64,000 nt of DNA from the NCBI GenBank assembly GCA_900473685.1, contig UCNE01000025.1, positions 1-64,000 on the forward strand, read 5' to 3'. Position 1 is the first letter of the stretch. Every line of letters starts with the position of its first letter. Shown in pieces: positions 7,636-15,487 of this stretch. Both the position numbers and the translations under genes were made by a program. Origin of the DNA: Hyphomicrobiales bacterium. Lineage in GTDB: Bacteria > Pseudomonadota > Alphaproteobacteria > Rhizobiales > Rhizobiaceae. The notes beneath the pieces were generated by a model. That model was given only the letters and a program-made list of their open reading frames with translations. It searched no databases and was not told where the DNA came from.

Positions 7636-8884
7636 CGTGTTCAAAAGTAGAGTTGCCATCCTCGGCATGGGGTATATCGGGTTGCCTACCGCGGTGGTGA
7701 TCGCGACGCGCGGCATCGATGTCATCGGTGTCGACATCAACCCGGCGACCGTCGCAGCCTTGTCACGCGGGGAGGTTCCCTTCGTCGAGCCCGATCTGGC
7801 CGTGGCTGTCAGCGGTGCCGTGGCAATGGGGCGGCTGACCGCAACAACCGAGACACCGGAGGCGGAAGCCTTCATCATCGCCGTGCCGACCCCCTTCAAC
7901 GAAGACCGGACCGCCGATCTGTCCTACGTCAAGGCGGCTGCCGAGCAGATTGCCCCACGGTTGAAGTCCGGAAATATCGTTGTTCTGGAGTCCACGTCTC
8001 CGCCCGGAACCACCCAGAAGGTGGGCGACTGGATCGGAGCGCTCCGCCCGGACCTGAGGATGCCGCGTGACGGCGAAACCGGCGCCGACGTCTTCATTGC
8101 CCATTGCCCGGAGCGCGTCCTACCCGGCCGCATCATGATCGAAATGATCACCAACGACCGTGTCGTTGGTGGCTTGACGCCGAGGTGTGCGGAAAAAGCC
8201 GCGTCCATTTATCGTTTGTTCGCGCAGGGCGAGATCCTGCTCACCGATGCGGCAAGCGCCGAAATGGCCAAGCTGGTGGAAAATGCCTATCGCGATGTCA
8301 ACATCGCCTTTGCCAACGAAATCTCCCTGATCAGCGAAAGCCTGCATATCGACGTCTGGGAGGTCATCCGCCTCGCCAACCGGCATCCGCGTGTCAATAT
8401 TCTCAGCCCGGGGCCGGGCGTCGGCGGGCATTGCATTCCGGTCGATCCCTGGTTCATCGTTTCCGCCGCACCCCAGTTGTCACGCTTGATCCGTACGGCA
8501 CGTGAGGTCAACGATCATCGGCCGCACCACGTCGCCGGGCAGGTGGTGGAAAACGCCAAACGGTTCCGGTCACCGACGATCGCCTGCCTCGGCCTGACCT
8601 TCAAAGCAAATGTCGACGATGTGCGCGAAAGCCCTGCGATAGACGTTGTCGGGCTGATCGCCAAAGCGCTGCCGGATGTCGAAATCCTCGTATCGGACCC
8701 CTATGTCAGCGTCATGCCGGGATTGCTGTCGAAATACGATAATCTTCACCTCGAGGGCGCGCATCAGGCGGTGGAGCGCGCCGACATTGTGGTTCTTCTC
8801 GTCGAGCACGAGCCGTTCAAGGCGATGCGCCACACGCGTCTTGCAGGCAAGGTTATCTACGACACGCGCGGCGCCTGGCATTAA
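7628..8884 (+). CDS. wecC: UDP-N-acetyl-D-mannosamine dehydrogenase-like nucleotide-sugar dehydrogenase
   Basis: 418 residues from ATG 7628 (GGAG at 7616-7619), overlapping the end of the previous gene by 8 bases. This NAD-dependent enzyme oxidises the C6 alcohol of a UDP-sugar to the uronic acid in two steps. The Rossmann motif GMGYIGLPTA is at 13-22. The middle domain has ENAYRDVNIAFANE, and GPGVGGHCIPVDPWF places the catalytic Cys near residue 269, a form typical of WecC/WbpA-type enzymes. The C-terminal domain has LGLTFKANVDDVRESPA. The adjacent WecG-type transferase favours UDP-ManNAc as substrate; UDP-GlcNAc or another amino sugar cannot be excluded. No WecB epimerase is in the window. 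Confidence 0.9.
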   Translation: MSDVFKSRVAILGMGYIGLPTAVVIATRGIDVIGVDINPATVAALSRGEVPFVEPDLAVAVSGAVAMGRLTATTETPEAEAFIIAVPTPFNEDRTADLSYVKAAAEQIAPRLKSGNIVVLESTSPPGTTQKVGDWIGALRPDLRMPRDGETGADVFIAHCPERVLPGRIMIEMITNDRVVGGLTPRCAEKAASIYRLFAQGEILLTDAASAEMAKLVENAYRDVNIAFANEISLISESLHIDVWEVIRLANRHPRVNILSPGPGVGGHCIPVDPWFIVSAAPQLSRLIRTAREVNDHRPHHVAGQVVENAKRFRSPTIACLGLTFKANVDDVRESPAIDVVGLIAKALPDVEILVSDPYVSVMPGLLSKYDNLHLEGAHQAVERADIVVLLVEHEPFKAMRHTRLAGKVIYDTRGAWH

Positions 8885-8941
8885 AGTCGGCCAGAGTGTA
8901 GCAAGAAAAGACCTTCTGCGGATACGACGGGAACGGTCAGA

Positions 8942-10165
8942 ATGAACTTCGAGCGCGTGGCGGATTTCGATATCGTGGTGGTTGGCGGTGGTATTGTCGG
9001 TCTGTCGACAGCCATGCAGCTATCACAGCGTTTTCCTGGCCTGACCATTGCCGTCCTGGAAAAGGAGCCGATGCTTGCCAGTCATCAGACCGGGCGCAAC
9101 AGCGGCGTCATCCATGCCGGCGTTTATTACGAGCCTGGCAGCCTGAAGGCCAAATTCTGCCGGGAAGGCAGCGCTGCGACGATGCAGTTCTGCAAGGAAC
9201 ATGGCATCCGCTTCGAACAGCGCGGCAAAATGCTCGTGGCCACCCAGCCTGACGAGTTGCCGCGCATGGAAAAGCTCCACGAGCGTGCCTCCACCAACGG
9301 ACTAGAGGTTCATCGAGTGAGCAAGGCCGAGCTGACGGAACGCGAACCGCACATTGCCGGTCTTGCGGCTCTCTTCATCCCCGCGTCAGGGATCGTCGAT
9401 TATGGCGAAGTTACACGCTGCATGGGGGAGCTTCTTATCGAAGCCGACGGCACGATCATGACCGATGTCGAGGTTTCCCGGATCGATGAGCGTGCCGATG
9501 GCGTCGAGATCACCCTCGACACCGGCATGCTGCTGAGTGCCCGCCACGTCATCGTCTGCGCCGGTGTCAATGCCGACCGCCTCGCGCGCATGTGCGGCCT
9601 GGCAAAGGATATCGCGATCGTGCCTTTCCGCGGCGAATATTTCCGGCTCGGTGCCGACAAGAGCCGGATCGTCGAACACCTGATCTATCCCATCCCGGAA
9701 CCATCATTGCCATTCCTCGGCGTACACCTGACGCCGATGATCGGTGGCTACGTGACGGTCGGTCCTAATGCCGTTCTCGCCTTTGCCCGCAATGGATACA
9801 GTTTTGGCAATGTCGATCCCAAGGATCTCTGGGAAATGGTCCGCTTTCCTGGTTTTCGCCACGTCATGGCAAGCAACATGCGCTATGGACTGGGCGAGAT
9901 GGCCAACTCATTGAGCCGCCGCCGCTACCTTGCGCTCTGCCAACGTTATTGCCCGGACCTGGAACTGGCGGATCTCAATCCGCACCCCGCCGGTATCCGC
10001 GCCCAGGCGGTCAGCCGCGACGGCCGGCTGCTGCATGATTTCCTGATCGAACGTACGGCACGGACGGTTCACGTCCTCAACGCCCCATCCCCGGCGGCCA
10101 CCTCGGCTCTGCCGATCGGCAAATACATCGCCACCATTGCCGAGGCACATTTCGGCTGCTCGTAG
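8942..10165 (+). CDS. lhgO: L-2-hydroxyglutarate oxidase/dehydrogenase
   Basis: 407 residues. DAO-type FAD enzyme that oxidises L-2-hydroxyglutarate to 2-oxoglutarate at the membrane. The N-terminal dinucleotide motif DIVVVGGGIVGLSTA (10-24) is followed by HQTGRNSGVIHAGVYY (48-63), the hallmark of LhgO, and by GNPHPAGIRAQAV-like and SPAATSALPIG blocks near the end. Start ATG 8942 has only a weak GGGAACGG upstream. It lies 57 bases after the dehydrogenase and may be co-transcribed, although its usual role is in central metabolism. A related FAD oxidoreductase acting on a cluster intermediate is the alternative. Confidence 0.88.
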   Translation: MNFERVADFDIVVVGGGIVGLSTAMQLSQRFPGLTIAVLEKEPMLASHQTGRNSGVIHAGVYYEPGSLKAKFCREGSAATMQFCKEHGIRFEQRGKMLVATQPDELPRMEKLHERASTNGLEVHRVSKAELTEREPHIAGLAALFIPASGIVDYGEVTRCMGELLIEADGTIMTDVEVSRIDERADGVEITLDTGMLLSARHVIVCAGVNADRLARMCGLAKDIAIVPFRGEYFRLGADKSRIVEHLIYPIPEPSLPFLGVHLTPMIGGYVTVGPNAVLAFARNGYSFGNVDPKDLWEMVRFPGFRHVMASNMRYGLGEMANSLSRRRYLALCQRYCPDLELADLNPHPAGIRAQAVSRDGRLLHDFLIERTARTVHVLNAPSPAATSALPIGKYIATIAEAHFGCS

Positions 10166-10249
10166 ATTCCTGATCTACATGCCGGAACCAGCCAGCGAAT
10201 CTAACGGATATTGGCTAGATAGCCCTGCCAGAAGAGGCGAGGCAGCGCC

Positions 10250-10277
10250 GTAAGCATTCCCTTGATCAAATGCTTAC
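10250..10277. terminator. Hairpin between convergent lhgO and HlyD genes
   Basis: GTAAGCATT (10250-10258) and AATGCTTAC (10269-10277) form a perfect 9-bp stem with a 10-base loop in the convergent gap. No T-tract follows, so termination is inferred from position. Confidence 0.5.
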
Positions 10278-10293
10278 GACCATGATGCTCCCG

Positions 10294-10310
10294 CCTGATC
10301 GCCCATCAGG
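10294..10310. promoter_or_regulatory. 17-bp palindrome CCTGATCGCCCATCAGG
   Basis: Form CCTGAT-N5-ATCAGG. The same arms and spacing recur at 20091-20107. It lies in the convergent gap just after the HlyD stop. Role unknown: protein-binding site, REP-like element or mRNA hairpin. Confidence 0.4.
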
Positions 10311-10333
10311 AAGTCAACGGCCGCTGAACCGGA

Positions 10334-11743
10334 TCACGGTTCGCGGATGGCAGTATCGAGACCGCGCAGCAATGGGTAGAGGAAATAGGAGATGACGGTT
10401 CGGCGCCCCACCTTGATCTCGGCGGAAACGGTCATCCCCGGGATAAGCCTTACAGGCTCTCCCTGGGCGTGAAGAAGAGTGTCCGCGAGCAGAACGCGCG
10501 CCTTGAAAAACGGCACAGCGGGTAATCCGGCGGCCTTATCCTGGTCGCTGGGTGGGAAGGCATCGCGGCTGATGATTCTGATCTTGCCGGAAGCCGTGCC
10601 AAATTTCTGGAACGGGTAGGCATCGAACTTGATCCGTGCCTCCTTATCGACAGCAACGCGGCCGATATCCTGTGAACCGATCGACACCTCGGCTTCCAAC
10701 GGTACATTAAGAGGAACAAGCGTCACGATCGGCTCGGCCTCCCGCACAACGGAACCGACCGAGCGTTGCGCAAGATCCAGCACGACCGCATCGGCGGGCG
10801 CCGTCAAGGTGATCATGTTGCGGCGCAACTCCATTTTCTTCAACTCGTCGCCCGCCATGTCGCGCTGATTGCGCAATTCGACCAGTTGCTCCATCGAGGC
10901 CCGCCGGAAGTCTTCGATAAAGGCTTGCCGATCGGCTGTCAGCTTGGCCAGGGAATGTTCCGCCTCGGCCGCCTTGCCGTGCAGCGCCGAAATATCCGCG
11001 TCGACATCGAGGCGGGCGTCTCGCGCAGCGAGAAAGGCGACCAGTGAACCGGTGTCATTCTTGAAAAGCGTCTCGCGCGCATTTTCGATCAGGATCAGGT
11101 TTTCACGGCGGCTGCCAAGCACTGTTTCCTGATCCTTGCCAGCTGTGATGGCTGCGGACTGGCCAGCGATCTGTTGCCCGAAATTCTGAAGCTGGGCGGT
11201 GTAGAAAGCATGGCGCTGACCAAAGAGCTGCACCTGCAGCAACTCGTCCGAAGAATTCCCTGCCAGCTTGGCATAGTCGTCGCCTGCAAGTTCGGCGTCG
11301 ATCCGCTTTACCTGCGCATCAAGTGCGGCAAATTTCGTGCGTTGCTGATCGACATCCGACTGGCTGAACGTTGCATCCAGCGTCGCAAGCGTTTGTCCGG
11401 CCCTGACCACCTCGCCAGTGGTCACGTCGATTGTGCGGATGATCGAGGTTTCGAGCGGTTGAACGATGATGGTCGGCCGGGTTGTGATGAGCTTGCCCGG
11501 CGCGATGACGACCTCGTCGATCTTGGACACCGAGGCCCAAAACACGGCGGTGCAAATCAGCGCCGTCACGCTGTAGAGCGTCAGCCGTGCGACTTTCGGC
11601 GGCACGCGTTCTTCCAGTTCCACCGCATCGGACTGGAATTCGGCGATGACGGGCGGCATGACCCTCTGGACAACCAGCTCGGGCCGGGCCTTTGAAACAG
11701 GAACGGGTAGATTTTCGTGCGATTTTTCCGGGCGCGCGTTCAT
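10334..11743 (-). CDS. HlyD/PrtE family type I secretion adaptor
   Basis: 469 residues from ATG 11743, which shares ATGA with the stop of the exporter gene; a frame extending to 11791 overlaps that gene and is less likely. One transmembrane helix lies at about 57-76 (LYSVTALICTAVFWASVSKI) after a cytoplasmic tail. A biotinyl-lipoyl-like hairpin split around a long periplasmic coiled coil follows (GQTLATLDATF before it, LTAPADAVVLDLAQRSVGSV after it), then a beta-barrel region and the C-terminal RTVISYFLYPLLRGLD typical of the family. It links the ABC exporter to a TolC-type outer-membrane channel, which is not in the window. Substrates are probably the RTX protein and perhaps the 1460-residue protein. 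Confidence 0.93.
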   Translation of the reverse strand: MNARPEKSHENLPVPVSKARPELVVQRVMPPVIAEFQSDAVELEERVPPKVARLTLYSVTALICTAVFWASVSKIDEVVIAPGKLITTRPTIIVQPLETSIIRTIDVTTGEVVRAGQTLATLDATFSQSDVDQQRTKFAALDAQVKRIDAELAGDDYAKLAGNSSDELLQVQLFGQRHAFYTAQLQNFGQQIAGQSAAITAGKDQETVLGSRRENLILIENARETLFKNDTGSLVAFLAARDARLDVDADISALHGKAAEAEHSLAKLTADRQAFIEDFRRASMEQLVELRNQRDMAGDELKKMELRRNMITLTAPADAVVLDLAQRSVGSVVREAEPIVTLVPLNVPLEAEVSIGSQDIGRVAVDKEARIKFDAYPFQKFGTASGKIRIISRDAFPPSDQDKAAGLPAVPFFKARVLLADTLLHAQGEPVRLIPGMTVSAEIKVGRRTVISYFLYPLLRGLDTAIREP

Positions 11744-13884
11744 GCGGACTGCCTCGTTTGCTGCGACCACAGATGACGGTAGGTTATGCACCGCGAGAGG
11801 AGCTGATCATGGCGACCGATATCGGCGATCTTGCCGCGCTCCACAACAAGGATGGCATCGGCTTCGACCAGCGTGGAGAGACGATGGGAGACGATGATAA
11901 CGGTGCGTCCGGCAGCAATCTTGCTCAGGTTCTGCCTGAGGATCGCCTCGCTGTCGGGATCGAGCGCGCTGGTCGCTTCGTCGAGAATGAGCAGTTTTGG
12001 ATTGGTAATCAGCGCCCGGGCAATAGCAAGACGCTGCTTCTGGCCACCCGACAGGTTGGAAGCGTTCTCCTCAAGCATGGATTCAAAGCCGCGCGGCAGC
12101 CGTTCGACGAACTCCTCTGCACCGGCAATACGCGCGGCCTCGATAACCTCTTCGATGCTCGCGTCGGGTTTTGCAGCCGCGATATTGTCCCGGACCGAGC
12201 CCCGGAACAGGAAATTGTCCTGGAGTACGACGCCGATGCTCGTTCGCAGATGGGCGAGGTCGATTTCCCGGCTGTCATAACCATCAATCCGCACCAGCCC
12301 CTGCTGGTTCTGATAGAGCCCCTGGATCAACCGGGTAACGGTGGTCTTGCCGGATCCGCTCTTGCCGACGATGCCGAAGACAGAGCCGGCGGGAACGGTG
12401 AAAGAGACGTCGTCGAGCGCCGGCGCCCCATCCGGGCCATAGCGGAAGGTGACCTTGTCAAACTCGATGCGCCCCTTGAGCTCAGGCCTGATGCCGCGCC
12501 CGCGGCCAAATTGCTCGGCACGTTGGTTCATGATCTCGCCGAGCATGCGAACGGAAAGTGCCACCTCCTGATATTCGTGGACCATGGTGACGATCTGGAC
12601 AAGCGGCCCTGAAACCCGTCCAGCCAGCATGTTGAACGCGACAAGAGCGCCGATCGTCAATGTTCCGTTGAACACGTCGAGCGCGCCTAGCCCGATAATG
12701 GCAACGCTCAGCAGCTTTTCCAAAAGCCCGGTCATCGCCTGAGCCACCGTTGAGATCTTCTCGACACGAAACCGCACGGAAATGGATTGCGCCGAGCGAT
12801 CGTCCCATACGCGGCGCTGACGCGGCTCGAGGGCAAGCGATTTGACGGTGCGCATTCCATGGACGGTTTCGACGAGCAGCGCCTGACGCTCGCCTTCTGC
12901 CTGATAGAGCGCTTGTAGCCGCCTCTGGAACGGTCCGACCAGCATCATGACGACGAGACCGACGAGCACGGCAAAACCGAGCACGACCAAGGTAAGTTTG
13001 ACACTGTAAAGAACCAGGATCGGTACGAAGACCAGCAGCGAAAACGCGTCAAGAAGCGTCAGAAACAATCGGCCCGTCAGGAACTCACGAATGCGGCCCG
13101 TCTGCTGCATGTGTTTGACGAGAACGCCGGCGGACGCCTGCTCGAACAGTGCGATGGGGAGATTGAGAAGGTGTCCGAATGTCCGCGTCGCTATCCTGAT
13201 ATCGATCTTGTTGGTGGCATAGAGAAGCAGGTAACGGCGCAGGAACGTAAAGGCGGCGTCGAAAATAAGCGCGACAGCAATGCCCACCGTCAGGACCGTC
13301 AGCGTCGCATAGCTCTGATGGACAAGAACCTTATCAATAACCAGCTGGAAAAAGATGGGCGTGGCAAGGCCAAGCCCATAGAGAACAAAGGCGGCCAGCG
13401 CGACGTCGCGCAGAAGACTGCGCTGGCGCACGATTTCCGGCACAAACCAGCGAAAGCCGAATGGCTGATCGGTATCGGAAAGGCGATAGCTTCGCTTCAC
13501 CAGGATAGCGGAGCCGCGCCAGGATTTGGAAAACTGGCTTTCGTTGAGCAGGATGAATTCCGGACGTTGCGCCAGCGGGTCGAGAACCCGCACCATTTCG
13601 TCTTCGCCGGTGCCTGCGGCGCCCGCAACAACAACCCAGTTGCCATTATCGAGCTCAGCGAGCATCGGAAAAGCGTCACCCATTTGAAACAGCGAGCGCC
13701 AGGTCAAATGCAGATGACGGGCGCGCAGGCCTGCATCTTTCGCCATGCGAAGAAGTTGCCGCATGGGGACCGCCTGTTCGCCAACAGCGTAGTCATGCAG
13801 CAGCCGCTCGGGTGATAGATCGACGCCATGGTGGCGGCCGACCAGGGCCAGGCACTGCAGATTGGTATGCGGAAATGTGCTCAT
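11740..13884 (-). CDS. Type I secretion ABC transporter, HlyB-like with degenerate C39 domain
   Basis: 714 residues from ATG 13884; the open frame reaches 14034 but would overlap the small upstream gene. The N-terminal 130 residues resemble a C39 peptidase but lack the catalytic Cys (HTNLQC where DCG is expected) and the catalytic His (NWVVV for HWVVV). It is therefore a C39-like docking domain, as in HlyB, and should not cut a GG leader. Six membrane helices follow, then the ATPase: GIVGKSGSGKTT (Walker A, near 503), LSGGQKQRLAIARAL (near 610) and LLILDEATSALD (Walker B). This fits export of RTX substrates with an uncleaved C-terminal signal. ATGA overlap with the adaptor. Confidence 0.93.
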   Translation of the reverse strand: MSTFPHTNLQCLALVGRHHGVDLSPERLLHDYAVGEQAVPMRQLLRMAKDAGLRARHLHLTWRSLFQMGDAFPMLAELDNGNWVVVAGAAGTGEDEMVRVLDPLAQRPEFILLNESQFSKSWRGSAILVKRSYRLSDTDQPFGFRWFVPEIVRQRSLLRDVALAAFVLYGLGLATPIFFQLVIDKVLVHQSYATLTVLTVGIAVALIFDAAFTFLRRYLLLYATNKIDIRIATRTFGHLLNLPIALFEQASAGVLVKHMQQTGRIREFLTGRLFLTLLDAFSLLVFVPILVLYSVKLTLVVLGFAVLVGLVVMMLVGPFQRRLQALYQAEGERQALLVETVHGMRTVKSLALEPRQRRVWDDRSAQSISVRFRVEKISTVAQAMTGLLEKLLSVAIIGLGALDVFNGTLTIGALVAFNMLAGRVSGPLVQIVTMVHEYQEVALSVRMLGEIMNQRAEQFGRGRGIRPELKGRIEFDKVTFRYGPDGAPALDDVSFTVPAGSVFGIVGKSGSGKTTVTRLIQGLYQNQQGLVRIDGYDSREIDLAHLRTSIGVVLQDNFLFRGSVRDNIAAAKPDASIEEVIEAARIAGAEEFVERLPRGFESMLEENASNLSGGQKQRLAIARALITNPKLLILDEATSALDPDSEAILRQNLSKIAAGRTVIIVSHRLSTLVEADAILVVERGKIADIGRHDQLLSRCITYRHLWSQQTRQSA

Positions 13885-13915
13885 AAGCCCACCCGAGAGA
13901 TGCCGGCGTTTCCGA

Positions 13916-14224
13916 TCAGTTGAAATTGGGCGAGGCGTTTGCCGAAAGCGGAGGCTGCGGTACGGCGTCGCCTGCCGGAAGCTGCGTGATATCGCCGATC
14001 CTGCGGACAGCACCGGCTTCCACCAGCCCGCCAAGCGCTTTCTGCATCAGGTCCACTGCGTTGGCGAAAGCATCTACCGGCATGATGATCCGCTGGCGAA
14101 ACACTGGCCGCGGATTGTTGCTGTCGTCACGCTCCGTCGCCGACAGAGACATCAGATCGATCCGGACGATCGTGCCGGTAACGGTAATTTCGCCGATGCC
14201 ATCAGCATAGAGTTCGTTGTTCAT
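13916..14224 (-). CDS. Small conserved-looking protein before type I exporter
   Basis: 102 residues. Two ATGs lie in tandem (14227 and 14224); GGGAG upstream is better spaced for 14224. No signal peptide or membrane helix. The core (ITVTGTIVRIDLMSLS then VFRQRIIMPVDAFANAVDLM) alternates strands and a helix and faintly resembles DUF3467-type proteins, but I cannot confirm this. It lies 31 bases before the ABC exporter and 33 after the CobW gene, so it is probably part of the secretion operon and could be a substrate chaperone or regulatory partner. Function unknown. Confidence 0.75.
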   Translation of the reverse strand: MNNELYADGIGEITVTGTIVRIDLMSLSATERDDSNNPRPVFRQRIIMPVDAFANAVDLMQKALGGLVEAGAVRRIGDITQLPAGDAVPQPPLSANASPNFN

Positions 14225-14257
14225 CATTTATCTCCCTGCGTTGAAGTGTTGGGCCGG

Positions 14258-15472
14258 TCACGCAGCATGCGCGTGCTGCCACGGTGGGAACGGATCGCGC
14301 AAATCGCGCGCATGCTGTGGATCGAAACCGCTTTCGCGCCCGATCAAACAGGCGTCGAGTGCCGTGCGGATGGCGTCTTCGGCAAGGCCGGCGCCGATGA
14401 AGACGAGTTCCTGCCTGCGGTCACCCCAGACAGGGCTCCAGTGCCGATCAATCTGCGCAAGGAATTGGGGATGACGCGGCCAGTGCGCGCGCGGCACCGT
14501 TACCCACCACAAGCCTTTCGCCTCCGTACGCCGCTGTGTGCCGGCGATCGACAGCAGGCCGATCCAGTCTGGCCGGGTAGCCAGCCAGAAATGTCCCTTG
14601 GCGCGGATGAGTCCCGGCCATTCCGTGCTGAGAAATTCCTGGAGTTTCGAGGGATCGAAAGGACGGCGCGCGCGATAGACGAAACTCGCGATGCCATATT
14701 CGTCCGTTTCCGGGACATGGTCTCCCCAACCGTAGAGTTCCTTGTGCCAGAGCGGGTGTCTGGCCGACTTCGCCTCACTGAAGAGGCGGGTATCAAGGAT
14801 AGTGTCGAGCGGCAATTGCCCAAAATCCGTTTCGACGAGCCGGGCATCGGGATTAAGCGCGGCAACGACCTGGCGAATGGCTGTGCGCACGTCGGCGGTC
14901 ACTTCGGAGGTCTTGTTGAGGACCACGACATCAGCGAACTCGATCTGCTCGACAAGCAGATCGACGAGTGTGCGCTTGTCATCATCGTCACGTGTCTTGC
15001 CACGGTCGCTCAAAAGGTCAGCGCTCGAGTAGTCCGAAAGCAGGTTTGCGGCATCGACAACCGAGACCATGGTGTCGAGCCGGGCGATATCGCTGAGCGC
15101 GACACCTTTTTCATCCCGGAAGGAGAAGGTGGCCGCAATTGGCAGGGGTTCGGCAATGCCGGTCGCTTCGATCAAAAGGTAGTCGAAACGTTGCTCCGCC
15201 GCGAGCCTTCGGACTTCGCCAAGAAGATCGTCGCGCAACGTGCAGCATATGCATCCGTTGGTGAGTTCGACCAGCGTTTCGTCTGTACGCGACAGGCCAG
15301 CATCGCCATCGCGAACGAGATCGGCGTCAATGTTGATCTCGCTCATGTCGTTGACGAGGACCGCGACGCGAAGCCCCTCGCGGTTGCGCAGGACATGGTT
15401 CAGTATCGTCGTCTTGCCGGCTCCGAGAAAGCCTGCCAGCACAGTCACCGGGAGCCGGTTATCACTCTTCAT
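14258..15472 (-). CDS. CobW/COG0523 G3E GTPase (putative metallochaperone)
   Basis: 404 residues, ATG preceded by GGAGAGG. P-loop GFLGAGKTT (14-22), the metal-binding CICC (74-77, in [10 protein letters not shown]), the G3-like ETTG-region variant EATGIAEP, and NKTSEV as nucleotide-specificity region. The C-terminal CobW_C domain includes [13 protein letters not shown], and the tail is His-rich (WQHAHAA). COG0523 proteins deliver zinc or another metal using GTP. Length and CICC fit the ZigA/YciC-like zinc branch better than cobalamin CobW, and no cobalamin genes are near. Its place between the exporter operon and the large surface protein may reflect metal supply to a secreted metalloprotein, or nothing. 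Confidence 0.88.
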   Translation of the reverse strand: MKSDNRLPVTVLAGFLGAGKTTILNHVLRNREGLRVAVLVNDMSEINIDADLVRDGDAGLSRTDETLVELTNGCICCTLRDDLLGEVRRLAAEQRFDYLLIEATGIAEPLPIAATFSFRDEKGVALSDIARLDTMVSVVDAANLLSDYSSADLLSDRGKTRDDDDKRTLVDLLVEQIEFADVVVLNKTSEVTADVRTAIRQVVAALNPDARLVETDFGQLPLDTILDTRLFSEAKSARHPLWHKELYGWGDHVPETDEYGIASFVYRARRPFDPSKLQEFLSTEWPGLIRAKGHFWLATRPDWIGLLSIAGTQRRTEAKGLWWVTVPRAHWPRHPQFLAQIDRHWSPVWGDRRQELVFIGAGLAEDAIRTALDACLIGRESGFDPQHARDLRDPFPPWQHAHAA

Positions 15473-15487
15473 CAGTGCCTCTCCACT

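Noticed and set aside
11744-11791. Longer N-terminus for the HlyD adaptor
   Set aside because: It would overlap the exporter coding region; the ATGA junction at 11740-11743 is the usual coupling.
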